Below are positions 1 to 6,270 of a stretch of 6,270 nucleotides of DNA, piece by piece. The notes under the pieces are model-generated. The model was given only the letters and a program-made list of their open reading frames with translations. It did no database searches and had not been told where the DNA came from. Each line of letters opens with the position of its first letter. Within the stretch, counting starts at the first letter, position 1. Source of the DNA: Helicobacteraceae bacterium (GTDB taxonomy: Bacteria > Campylobacterota > Campylobacteria > Campylobacterales > Sulfurimonadaceae); assembly GCA_030642185.1 (NCBI GenBank), contig DAOWOG010000080.1, positions 1 to 6,270 of the forward strand, given 5' to 3'. A program made the translations under genes and the position numbers.

Positions 1-2442
1 ATGGTTCCGTTTAAATCGATCTTTACCGGAGATGTTCCGGTGCCTGCAAATCCGCGTGCAACTTCGTGTCAGACCTGTGTTCGTGCCGGCGGTAAACACA
101 ACGACCTGGAAAATGTCGGCCATACCGCGCGCCACCACACCTTTTTCGAAATGCTTGGCAACTTCAGTTTCGGTGATTATTTTAAAAAAGAGGCGATTGC
201 CGATGCCTGGGAGTTTGTGACGGAAGTGCTGAAAGTGCCTGAAGAAGTTTTATGGGTGACGGTTCACGACAGTGATGATGAAGCGTTTGAGCTGTGGGCG
301 GAACATATCGATCGCAGCCGGATCAAGCGTCTCGGTGATGCTGATAATTTTTGGCAGATGGGTGATACCGGCCCATGCGGTCCGAGTTCGGAAATCTTTG
401 TCGATCAGGGAGCAGAACATTTCAGTACACAAGAAGATTACCTAGGCGGAGAAGGTGACCGCTTCTTAGAGATCTGGAATCTGGTGTTTATGCAGTATGA
501 CCGTAACAGCAAAGGTGAAATGACTCCTTTGCCAAAACCGTCTATCGATACCGGAATGGGACTTGAACGTGTCGTAGCGGTAACAGAAGGCGTACGCAGT
601 AACTACGACTCGACACTCTTTATGCCGATCATCCGTAAAGTTGAAGCGCTGATAGATCAACCGTATGTGTATGAGAGCGGGGCAAGCTATCGTGTTATTG
701 CCGATCATATCCGTACCGTGACATTTTTGCTGGCACAGGGTGTAAACTTTTCGAATGAGGGGCGCGGCTATGTACTTCGCCGTATTTTGCGCCGTGCAGT
801 ACGTCATGGTTACCTTCTTGGCTTTAAAAAACCGTTTATGTACCAACTGGTTGATGTTGTTGTCGATATGATGAAACAGACCTATCCGTATCTTGAATCC
901 AAAGCAGAAGTGATTAAAGAGCAGATCCAGCTCGAAGAGCAGCGCTTTTTCAAAACTATTGCAGACGGGATTGAGCTTTTTAATGTCGAACTGAAAAATA
1001 CGAAAGATGTGTTTAGCGGAGCAGTGGCATTTAAACTCTACGATACTTTTGGATTTCCGTTTGACTTGACAGAAGATATGCTAAAAGAGATAGGGCTGAA
1101 ACTTGACAGTGATACTTTCGATACGCTGATGAGCGAACAGCGTAAACGTGCCAAAGCAGCATGGAAAGGAAGCGGTGACGCACACGTCGGAGGTGATTTC
1201 AAAGCGCTGCTTGAAACATTCGGCGAAAATAGTTTTATCGGGTATGACAAGATGGAAGCAAAGTCGACGATTAAAGCACTGCTGAGTGAAGATTTTAGCC
1301 GGGTTGATGCGCTTCACAGTGATCAAACAGGGTGGGTACTTCTTGATCGAACTCCATTTTATGCGGAGAGCGGCGGACAGACCGGTGATATCGGGATGCT
1401 CGATTCCCGTGCGGAAGTGCTTGATACGAAAAAGTTTCACGGTCTTAACCTTTCACATATTCAAGTAAAGCAGACATTGAGTGTCGGTGATGAGGTCGAT
1501 GCCAATGTTGATATCTCCCGTCTGGAGATCACAAAACACCACTCGGCAACCCACCTTCTGCATGCCGCACTCTTTGAGAACCTGGGAGAACATATTTCAC
1601 AGGCAGGTTCACTCGTAGAGGCGACCCGTCTGCGTTTTGATTTTTCGCATCCCAAAGCACTGACGCATAAGGAACTTATGGAAGTTGAAGAGCAGGTCAA
1701 CTATGCGGTTTTACGCGGGATCGCAGCCTCTACAAAAGAGATGAATATCGAAGAGGCGAAACAGAGCGGTGCAAAAGCGCAGTTTGGTGAAAAATACGGC
1801 GACAGTGTTCGTGTGGTTGCCTTCGGTGAGGCTTCGGTAGAGCTGTGCGGGGGTGTTCATGTTGAAAATACTGCCTCCATCGGAACGTTTATCATTACCA
1901 AAGAGAGCGGTGTCAGTGCCGGAGTACGTCGCATTGAAGCCGTTTGCGGCAATGCGGCATACAACTACTTTAAAGCTCAGCGTCACACAGTAGACATGGC
2001 AGCAGAGGCAGTCAAAAATCGTGATCTGTTAGCGGGTATCGAACGTCTCAAAGAACAGGTGAAAACGCTTAAAAATGAGCTGACAGATGCTCAAAACGCC
2101 GCGAAAGAAGAGCTTGAATCCGATGAGATCAATGGCGTAACTGTTGTGATTGAAGAGATTAACAGCGGTGATGTAAAGGGACGTATCGATGAGCTGAAAA
2201 ATGCGAATGAATCGCTGGCTGCAATGCTGTTTCAGATCAAAGGCGATAAAGTGATGATCGCTGCCGGTGTAAAAAATGCACCGATCAAAGCGGGGGAGTG
2301 GATCAAGAAGATTGCACCGATCCTTGGCGGCGGCGGCGGCGGACGACCGGATTTTGCACAGGCGGGAGGCAAAGATCCTTCCCGGCTTCCTGATGCCGTC
2401 ACAGCATCAAAAGCCTATGTTGAGAAGGAGCTGAACGTATGA
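1..2442 (+). CDS. alaS: Alanyl-tRNA synthetase, 5'-truncated by the window edge
   Basis: Cytoplasmic class II synthetase that charges tRNA-Ala with alanine and hydrolyses mischarged Ser/Gly-tRNA-Ala. The 813 visible codons cover nearly the whole protein. The first Met aligns with an internal Met of E. coli AlaRS (after NAG), so about 43 N-terminal residues lie upstream and the ATG at 1 is not the true start. Motif 2 is [10 protein letters not shown] (residues 26-35) and motif 3 is GMGLER (185-190). The tRNA-binding region [11 protein letters not shown] (251-261) is conserved. The editing domain shows [11 protein letters not shown] (453-463), HSATH (514-518) and CGGVH (616-620), which supply the zinc ligands H514, H518, C616 and H620. 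A coiled coil (about 672-706) precedes the C-terminal domain, which ends in a six-glycine run (776-781) followed by RPDFAQAGG. No frameshift is visible. It is first in a tight gene cluster, and its TGA overlaps the next ATG. Confidence 0.97.
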   Translation: MVPFKSIFTGDVPVPANPRATSCQTCVRAGGKHNDLENVGHTARHHTFFEMLGNFSFGDYFKKEAIADAWEFVTEVLKVPEEVLWVTVHDSDDEAFELWAEHIDRSRIKRLGDADNFWQMGDTGPCGPSSEIFVDQGAEHFSTQEDYLGGEGDRFLEIWNLVFMQYDRNSKGEMTPLPKPSIDTGMGLERVVAVTEGVRSNYDSTLFMPIIRKVEALIDQPYVYESGASYRVIADHIRTVTFLLAQGVNFSNEGRGYVLRRILRRAVRHGYLLGFKKPFMYQLVDVVVDMMKQTYPYLESKAEVIKEQIQLEEQRFFKTIADGIELFNVELKNTKDVFSGAVAFKLYDTFGFPFDLTEDMLKEIGLKLDSDTFDTLMSEQRKRAKAAWKGSGDAHVGGDFKALLETFGENSFIGYDKMEAKSTIKALLSEDFSRVDALHSDQTGWVLLDRTPFYAESGGQTGDIGMLDSRAEVLDTKKFHGLNLSHIQVKQTLSVGDEVDANVDISRLEITKHHSATHLLHAALFENLGEHISQAGSLVEATRLRFDFSHPKALTHKELMEVEEQVNYAVLRGIAASTKEMNIEEAKQSGAKAQFGEKYGDSVRVVAFGEASVELCGGVHVENTASIGTFIITKESGVSAGVRRIEAVCGNAAYNYFKAQRHTVDMAAEAVKNRDLLAGIERLKEQVKTLKNELTDAQNAAKEELESDEINGVTVVIEEINSGDVKGRIDELKNANESLAAMLFQIKGDKVMIAAGVKNAPIKAGEWIKKIAPILGGGGGGRPDFAQAGGKDPSRLPDAVTASKAYVEKELNV
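2425..2430 (+). promoter_or_regulatory. Shine-Dalgarno site for the membrane protein gene
   Basis: AAGGAG lies inside the last codons of alaS, 8 nt before the ATG at 2439. It is the clearest ribosome binding site in the window. It fixes the start of the next gene at the ATGA overlap and indicates translational coupling to alaS. Confidence 0.75.
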
Positions 2443-2975
2443 AAGCATGGATGGTAGAGATCTTTTGGAATTACAGTGAAGTTATCGTCTTTTTGCATGT
2501 ACTGAGTGCTGTCGTCTGGGTCGGCGGTATGATCGCGATGCGTTTTGCAGCCCATCACTCCTTTATGGAGCTCGATCATCCCCCGGTTCGCCTGAAACGC
2601 ACGGCACATGCGCTGAAGCGCCTCTTTGTTATTGTCTCTCCGTTTGTCATTATTTTGATCATAACGGCAGTTTTAATGGCGGTTGGCTGGGGCTTCAGAG
2701 ACGCGTCGGTTGACGCACAGGGCAATGTAATCGATCAGGCGGCTTATATGACCTATCAGCTTGTGCATGTCAAGGAGGTCATTTGGATGATTATGGCAGC
2801 CAACCTTACGGCGATGATCTTTCGACGTAACAAGGTAGAAAAACTGATTATGAGCGGACATTTTGCGGAAGCAAAAGCAAAGCTGGAACTGATCGGAAAA
2901 TACATGGTTCCGATTAATATCATACTGGGGATCATCGCGATTTATCTCGGAGTCACCCTGCGTTATGCACACTAA
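2439..2975 (+). CDS. Four-helix inner-membrane protein, CopD/HemJ-like
   Basis: A 178-residue membrane protein of unproven function. Four hydrophobic segments are visible: about 14-36, 62-85, 112-128 and 154-175. Helix 1 carries [14 protein letters not shown], with H20, W27 and G29-G30. The third segment is introduced by VHVKE, with H110 and K112. A histidine in helix 1 before W-x-G-G, plus an H-x-K pair before a later helix, resembles the layout of the CopD and HemJ (protoporphyrinogen oxidase, UPF0093) families, where such histidines are proposed haem or metal ligands. HemJ proteins are usually shorter (about 140-150 residues), so I do not assign hemJ. A polar stretch (86-109) lies between helices 2 and 3, and a charged amphipathic stretch (129-153) between helices 3 and 4. 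The start is chosen from AAGGAG 8 nt upstream. The gene overlaps alaS by 4 nt and ends 4 nt before maf. A role in haem or copper handling is inference only. Confidence 0.85.
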   Translation: MKAWMVEIFWNYSEVIVFLHVLSAVVWVGGMIAMRFAAHHSFMELDHPPVRLKRTAHALKRLFVIVSPFVIILIITAVLMAVGWGFRDASVDAQGNVIDQAAYMTYQLVHVKEVIWMIMAANLTAMIFRRNKVEKLIMSGHFAEAKAKLELIGKYMVPINIILGIIAIYLGVTLRYAH

Positions 2976-2979
2976 ATAG

Positions 2980-3531
2980 ATGATTCGCCTCTGCTCTAGC
3001 TCAGAGACCCGTGCCATGTTGCTGGAACAGGCAGGGGTTGAATTCCTGCAAAGTCCTGTTGACTTCAACGAGGAAAAAATCATCGCCACTTCCCCTAAAA
3101 ACTTTGTTTATCAGGCGACAAAAGGCAAATTTGAAGCCGCGATGAAAGAGTACGGCTGTGATGACATGCCGCTGCTTGTTGCCGATACGGTTGTCACTTC
3201 CCAAAACCAGATTTTACGCAAAGCGAGATGTGTCGGAGACGCCCGAAACATCTTAATGACGCAGAGCGGTCATGTCACTTCTATCGTAACCTGTATGATC
3301 TACAAAAGTGCTATGCTTGAACTGGTAGATATCTCTTCAACCGATTACCTGTTTGACGATTTCGATATGGATGATCTTGAACGCTACCTTGATTCGGGCG
3401 AATGGCGAGGCAAAGCGGGTGCCTGTATGGTCGAAGGCTTTTGTAAATCCTACATCAAAGAGGTTCACGGGTTTGAAAGCTGCGCGATGGGACTGAGTGT
3501 TGAAGTGCTGAAACCTTATTTGAAGCTGTAG
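2980..3531 (+). CDS. maf: Maf-family nucleotide pyrophosphatase
   Basis: A 183-residue cytoplasmic Maf/ITPase-fold protein. Characterised members hydrolyse non-canonical or selected NTPs to NMP and PPi (dTTP/UTP for YhdE, 7-methyl-GTP for YceF), and the name comes from septum inhibition on overexpression. Visible signatures are the N-terminal CSSSETR (S6-S8, R11), VADTVV with the likely catalytic base D69, ILRK with K81, SGHVTSIVT (96-104) replacing the usual SGRTHEVVT, and RGKAGACMVEGF (143-154). The last of these has E152 where YhdE-type proteins have Gln (GIQG), so it looks closer to the YceF type; substrate is inference. The sequence is divergent in the manner of Campylobacter and Helicobacter Maf. 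The gap from the previous stop is 4 nt and no clear ribosome binding site is seen, so translation probably depends on coupling. The length is normal for the family. Confidence 0.92.
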   Translation: MIRLCSSSETRAMLLEQAGVEFLQSPVDFNEEKIIATSPKNFVYQATKGKFEAAMKEYGCDDMPLLVADTVVTSQNQILRKARCVGDARNILMTQSGHVTSIVTCMIYKSAMLELVDISSTDYLFDDFDMDDLERYLDSGEWRGKAGACMVEGFCKSYIKEVHGFESCAMGLSVEVLKPYLKL

Positions 3532-3535
3532 ACAA

Positions 3536-4627
3536 ATGTACTACGAAAAAGAGATTGCAGCACTGAAACGCTCCGGTCGTTATCGTGAACGCGTTATTTA
3601 TGATTCGGATATTATCGATCTTGCCTCCAATGACTATCTGGGTCTCTCGGAAAATCCGGAGCTGATCAAACAGGCATATAAGACCCTGAAAAAGGCACCG
3701 TGTCATGCTTCCAAAGCATCGATGCTCGTTAACGGCTACCATCCGATCCATGCTGATTTTGAAGAGGCACTTTGTACGGCAAACGGGTTTGAAGCAGGTG
3801 TTATCCTTGGCAGCGGATTCAATGCAAACATCGCCATGATCGAAGCTCTGGTGCGTAAAGGCAATGAGATATTTTTTGATGAGAAATATCATGCCAGCGG
3901 TGTGTTGGCCAGTAAAATGGTGGATGGAAAGGTAAGCTTTTTTGCGCATAACGATGCCGATGACCTGCGTCAGAAAATCAGTCATTCCGGTGCAAAGCGC
4001 AAGTTGATCGCTGTGGAGGGCATTTACTCTATGGACGGCGATAAGCTCTCCCGGGAGATTATAGAGATAGCGGATGAATTCAATGCCTTGCTGATTGTGG
4101 ATGAAGCGCATAGCAGCGGGGTGATCGGTAAGAAACTGATGGGCATTTTTGATGCATACGACATCACCATTAAACCCAATTACATCAAAATGGGAACGTT
4201 AGGGAAAGCTTATGGGAGTTTCGGGGCTTATATTTTGGCGTCAGAACATATTGTAGATTATCTGATCAACCGTGCAAAACCGATTATCTATGCGACAGCC
4301 CCTTCACTTTTTGATACTTTGCTCGGACATTATGCACTTGAGTATATTTTAGAGAATGCCGAGTTATTGGATAAAAAAATAAAAGAGAGACAGAAGATCA
4401 TCCAGGAGAGTCTTGGGATGGAGATAGACGGCTTGATCGCACCGGTTGTGATCAATGACAATCATCGTGTTTTGGCAATACGTGATGCACTGCTGAGAGA
4501 AAGAATACTGGTAGGCGCGATCCGTCAGCCTACAGTGGACAAAGCGATCATTCGGCTCATCGCCCGAATCGGCACCAGTAAAGACGCGCTGCAACATGCT
4601 ATTGAGATCATAAAAGATCATATTTAA
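3536..4627 (+). CDS. bioF: 8-amino-7-oxononanoate (KAPA) synthase-like PLP enzyme
   Basis: A 363-residue fold-type I PLP enzyme of the alpha-oxoamine synthase family. BioF condenses pimeloyl-ACP (or -CoA) with L-alanine to KAPA, the first ring-forming stage of biotin synthesis. Motifs in order: ASNDYLGLS (30-38), MLVNGYHPIHADFE (63-76), YHASG with PLP-stacking H119 (118-122), EGIYSMDGD (161-169), VDEAHSSGVIG (188-198; D189 pairs with the PLP nitrogen), TLGKAYGSFGAY with Schiff-base K224 (221-232), and GAIRQPTV with likely substrate-carboxylate R330 (327-334). The usual GSGGSR loop is replaced by HASKASM (57-63), a form I recall from H. pylori BioF, so it appears clade-typical. The enzyme is about 20 residues shorter than E. 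coli BioF, mostly at the N terminus. It starts 4 nt after the maf stop with no strong ribosome binding site. No other biotin gene is in the window. Another alpha-oxoamine synthase activity (KBL-like) is possible but less likely. Confidence 0.85.
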   Translation: MYYEKEIAALKRSGRYRERVIYDSDIIDLASNDYLGLSENPELIKQAYKTLKKAPCHASKASMLVNGYHPIHADFEEALCTANGFEAGVILGSGFNANIAMIEALVRKGNEIFFDEKYHASGVLASKMVDGKVSFFAHNDADDLRQKISHSGAKRKLIAVEGIYSMDGDKLSREIIEIADEFNALLIVDEAHSSGVIGKKLMGIFDAYDITIKPNYIKMGTLGKAYGSFGAYILASEHIVDYLINRAKPIIYATAPSLFDTLLGHYALEYILENAELLDKKIKERQKIIQESLGMEIDGLIAPVVINDNHRVLAIRDALLRERILVGAIRQPTVDKAIIRLIARIGTSKDALQHAIEIIKDHI

Positions 4628-4651
4628 CATGAAGTATTAAATATCTTTGGT

Positions 4652-4657
4652 TAAAAT
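4652..4657 (+). promoter_or_regulatory. Candidate -10 element of a sigma-70 promoter
   Basis: TAAAAT sits in the 37-nt gap between the bioF-like and ABC genes, in an AT-rich setting. No -35 box is recognisable, which is normal for Campylobacterota housekeeping promoters. Transcription would be expected to start about 7 nt downstream, close to the ATG at 4665, giving a leaderless or near-leaderless mRNA for the ABC-PBP pair. The surrounding 13 bases (4649-4661) are partly symmetric (GG-TA...TA-CC), so an operator-like function cannot be excluded. This is inference from position and sequence only. Confidence 0.4.
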
Positions 4658-4664
4658 AGCCACT

Positions 4665-5354
4665 ATGAAAATAAAGCGGCTGACCATTCACCATGACGCT
4701 ACGACACTGGTTGATATTCATTTCCAAATCGATCATTCACTGGCCCTTGTCGGAGAGAGCGGCAGCGGAAAAAGTTTGACATTGAAGGCACTGTTGGGGA
4801 TGTTGCCGGCATCAATGACAATGCAGCTTGAACATGAAACGCCTTTCGAACTCAAGCGCGGTGAAACAATCGGATTTGTTCCGCAAAATCCTTTTACGGC
4901 ACTGTCGCCTTTGACTAAAATCAAACATCAGTTTTTTATTGAACCTTCCGAAGTGCAGCAGCTGTTTTATAAAGTGGGTCTTGATTCTGAACTGCTGGAG
5001 CGTTTTCCTCCTGAACTTTCAGGCGGACAGCTTCAGCGTGTCGTCATTGCCATGGCGTTAAGCAGTAAACCGAAGCTGCTGATGCTTGATGAACCGACAA
5101 CGGCACTGGACCCGCATACCCGGGAGGTCATTATCACTTTACTCAAAACACTTCAGGCAAAGCTGCATTTCAAGATGCTCTTTGTTACCCATGATATGCC
5201 TTCAGCAGAGGCACTGTGTGAAGATATTTGTATCATCAAGTCCGGAAAAGTTCAGGAAGAGGGAAATATGCGGACGGTGATGCGCCATCCGAAAAGTGCC
5301 TATACACGAATACTGAAAGAGGCAAGTTTTGCCCAGAGGGAATTTAGAGAATGA
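4665..5354 (+). CDS. ABC transporter ATP-binding protein, OppD/DppD-like
   Basis: A 229-residue nucleotide-binding subunit that would power an inner-membrane ABC system from the cytoplasmic face. Visible motifs are Walker A GESGSGKS (30-37), the Q-loop VPQNPF with Q74, the signature LSGGQ (118-122), Walker B LLMLDE with catalytic E143 (138-143), the D-loop around ALDP (147-150), and the switch histidine in VTHD (H176). VGESGSGKS, the NPFTALSP segment and the C-terminal HPKSAYTRIL are typical of the peptide/nickel importer ATPases (OppD, DppD, NikD). At 229 residues it lacks most of the C-terminal extension of OppD/DppD (about 320-330 residues). No permease or binding protein adjoins it, so the substrate is unknown. 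The ATG at 4665 is preferred because MKIKRLTIHH matches a family N terminus; a TTG at 4647 is the in-frame alternative. No ribosome binding site is seen before either. The stop overlaps the PBP start by 4 nt. Confidence 0.92.
   Translation: MKIKRLTIHHDATTLVDIHFQIDHSLALVGESGSGKSLTLKALLGMLPASMTMQLEHETPFELKRGETIGFVPQNPFTALSPLTKIKHQFFIEPSEVQQLFYKVGLDSELLERFPPELSGGQLQRVVIAMALSSKPKLLMLDEPTTALDPHTREVIITLLKTLQAKLHFKMLFVTHDMPSAEALCEDICIIKSGKVQEEGNMRTVMRHPKSAYTRILKEASFAQREFRE
5335..5340 (+). promoter_or_regulatory. Probable ribosome binding site for the PBP gene
   Basis: AGAGGG lies within the end of the ABC gene, 10 nt before the ATG at 5351. The spacing is slightly long. Together with the ATGA overlap it supports that start and translational coupling. 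Confidence 0.5.
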
Positions 5355-6270
5355 AAAAGTTTTTACTTTTCGTATTGTTGGTTTTGTTGGCTTCTCCGAT
5401 CGCATTCGTCTTCTATTTTACTGCCAAGTATGGTCATGAAACGCAGGCCCTAATCGATCTCCGTTTACCTATGACAACACAGATCTACGATCGCCATGAT
5501 CAGAAAATAGCCAATATTTTTTCCAAAGAACATCGCTATTACGCTACATTCGATGAGATACCGCCACGTCTGATAGAAGCACTTCTTGCGATTGAAGATA
5601 CCGTTTTTTTTGAACACTACGGTATCAATACAGATGCTATTTTTCGGGCAATCATCAAAGATGTCAAGGCGATGAAACTGGTCGAGGGGGCCAGTACGAT
5701 TACACAGCAGTTGGTGAAAAACACACTGCTTACGCGAGAAAAGAAGTTTTCGCGAAAACTCAAAGAAATTGTTTTTGCCATTAAAATTGAACGTGAATTG
5801 AGCAAAGAGGAGATTTTGGAGCGCTACCTTAATGTCATCTATCTTGGACACGGCTATTATGGGATTGCAACGGCTGCAGATGGCTATTTTCATAAAGATC
5901 TCCGTCATCTGACGCTCAAAGAGATGGCGATATTGGTAGGACTGCCAAAAGCACCAAGTTTCTATGCACCGACTAAAAATTATGAACTCGCGATGGGCCG
6001 CGCCAATCGGGTGATTGAGCGGATGTATCTACTTGGCTGGATTGATGAAGCGGCATACAACCAGGCGCTTTCGGAAATGCCGATCGTTTATGATGAAACA
6101 TTAACACAAAACAGGGCTCCCTATATCGTTGATGAGGTGATGCGAAGAGCATCAAAAATCTATCCGGATATTAAAACCGGAGGCTATAAAATCCATACGA
6201 CGATTGATCTTGATCTGCAGAAGCTCGGAGGGGATGCCTTGAATTATGCCTATGATCTGGCGATTGAACG
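5351..6270 (+). CDS. pbpA: Class A penicillin-binding protein (PBP1A type), 3' end outside window
   Basis: Bifunctional peptidoglycan synthase anchored in the inner membrane and active in the periplasm. Glycosyltransferase family 51 polymerises lipid II, and a downstream transpeptidase domain cross-links the strands. The first 306 codons are present, followed by two bases of the next codon; no stop is reached. MKK precedes a single signal-anchor helix (about 4-24). GT51 motifs: AIEDTVFFEHYGI (80-92; catalytic E82), GASTITQQLVKN (113-124), RKLKEIVFAIKIE (135-147; second catalytic Glu probably E139), and ERYLNVIYLGHGYYGI (157-172). GLPKAPSFYAPTKN (197-210) closes the domain. GGYKIHTTIDLDLQ (277-290) is the usual bridge into the transpeptidase region, whose SxxK, SxN and KTG motifs would lie beyond the window. 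The ATG overlaps the ABC gene stop. As I recall, C. jejuni names the equivalent gene next to maf pbpA; mrcA is the name used for the E. coli counterpart. Confidence 0.95.
   Translation, partial: MKKFLLFVLLVLLASPIAFVFYFTAKYGHETQALIDLRLPMTTQIYDRHDQKIANIFSKEHRYYATFDEIPPRLIEALLAIEDTVFFEHYGINTDAIFRAIIKDVKAMKLVEGASTITQQLVKNTLLTREKKFSRKLKEIVFAIKIERELSKEEILERYLNVIYLGHGYYGIATAADGYFHKDLRHLTLKEMAILVGLPKAPSFYAPTKNYELAMGRANRVIERMYLLGWIDEAAYNQALSEMPIVYDETLTQNRAPYIVDEVMRRASKIYPDIKTGGYKIHTTIDLDLQKLGGDALNYAYDLAIE

Noticed and set aside
1..3. ATG at position 1 as the true alaS start
   Set aside because: Alignment with E. coli AlaRS places it at an internal Met inside the catalytic domain, with about 43 residues missing before it.
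2324..2343. GGC repeat encoding six glycines in alaS, considered as a slippage or phase-variation tract
   Set aside because: It is a trinucleotide run in the conserved C-terminal glycine-rich motif. Length change would only add or remove glycines, and the frame is intact.
3455..4111. A long minus-strand open frame (218 codons) opposite the end of maf and the first half of the bioF-like gene
   Set aside because: It lies antisense to two well-supported genes, its translation resembles no family I know, and it looks like a codon-usage shadow. The same applies to the other minus-strand frames, such as 466-846 and 5465-5908.
4647..4649. TTG as start of the ABC ATPase gene
   Set aside because: The six extra residues add nothing family-like, no ribosome binding site is well placed, and the region overlaps the -10-like box. 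The ATG at 4665 gives a normal N terminus.
4628..4664. Rho-independent terminator after the bioF-like gene
   Set aside because: There is no GC-rich hairpin followed by a T-run; only a weak partial dyad around 4649-4661 is seen.
1..6270. Mobile element, CRISPR array, tRNA/rRNA, defence or toxin-antitoxin system
   Set aside because: All sequence except the 37-nt gap and two 4-nt gaps is accounted for by six housekeeping-type genes. No direct repeats, terminal inverted repeats, transposase motifs or tRNA-like segments were seen by eye.

Overview
The window is a densely packed stretch of bacterial chromosome with every gene on the + strand. The protein sequences point to Campylobacterota (the former Epsilonproteobacteria). 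The Maf and BioF-like proteins have the divergent forms I recall from Helicobacter and Campylobacter, and as I remember it the alaS - maf - pbpA order is also found in Campylobacter jejuni. Base composition looks fairly balanced by eye. That fits a free-living sulfur-oxidiser type such as Sulfuricurvum or Sulfurovum better than an AT-rich host-associated Campylobacter, but the genus is an inference.

Layout: (1) 1-2442, alanyl-tRNA synthetase, lacking roughly its first 43 residues at the window edge. (2) 2439-2975, a four-helix membrane protein of the CopD/HemJ-like kind, whose ATG overlaps the alaS stop. (3) 2980-3531, a Maf-type nucleotide pyrophosphatase. (4) 3536-4627, a BioF-like PLP enzyme (KAPA synthase). 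These four genes are separated by at most 4 nt or overlap, so they very probably form one transcript. (5) 4628-4664, the only real gap (37 nt), with a promoter-like -10 element just before the next ATG. (6) 4665-5354, a lone OppD/DppD-like ABC ATPase. (7) 5351-6270, the first 306 codons of a class A penicillin-binding protein (PBP1A type), overlapping the ABC gene by 4 nt and running off the window.

The genes share no single pathway: protein synthesis (AlaRS), nucleotide-pool hygiene or division control (Maf), biotin synthesis (BioF) and cell-wall polymerisation (PBP1A), with one membrane protein and one ATPase of uncertain role. This looks like a compact housekeeping block. I found no mobile element, CRISPR array, RNA gene, phage gene or obvious novel system. 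The points most worth a second look are the possible leaderless promoter before the ABC gene, the ABC ATPase without a permease but coupled to a cell-wall synthase, and the histidine/lysine-bearing membrane protein coupled to alaS.
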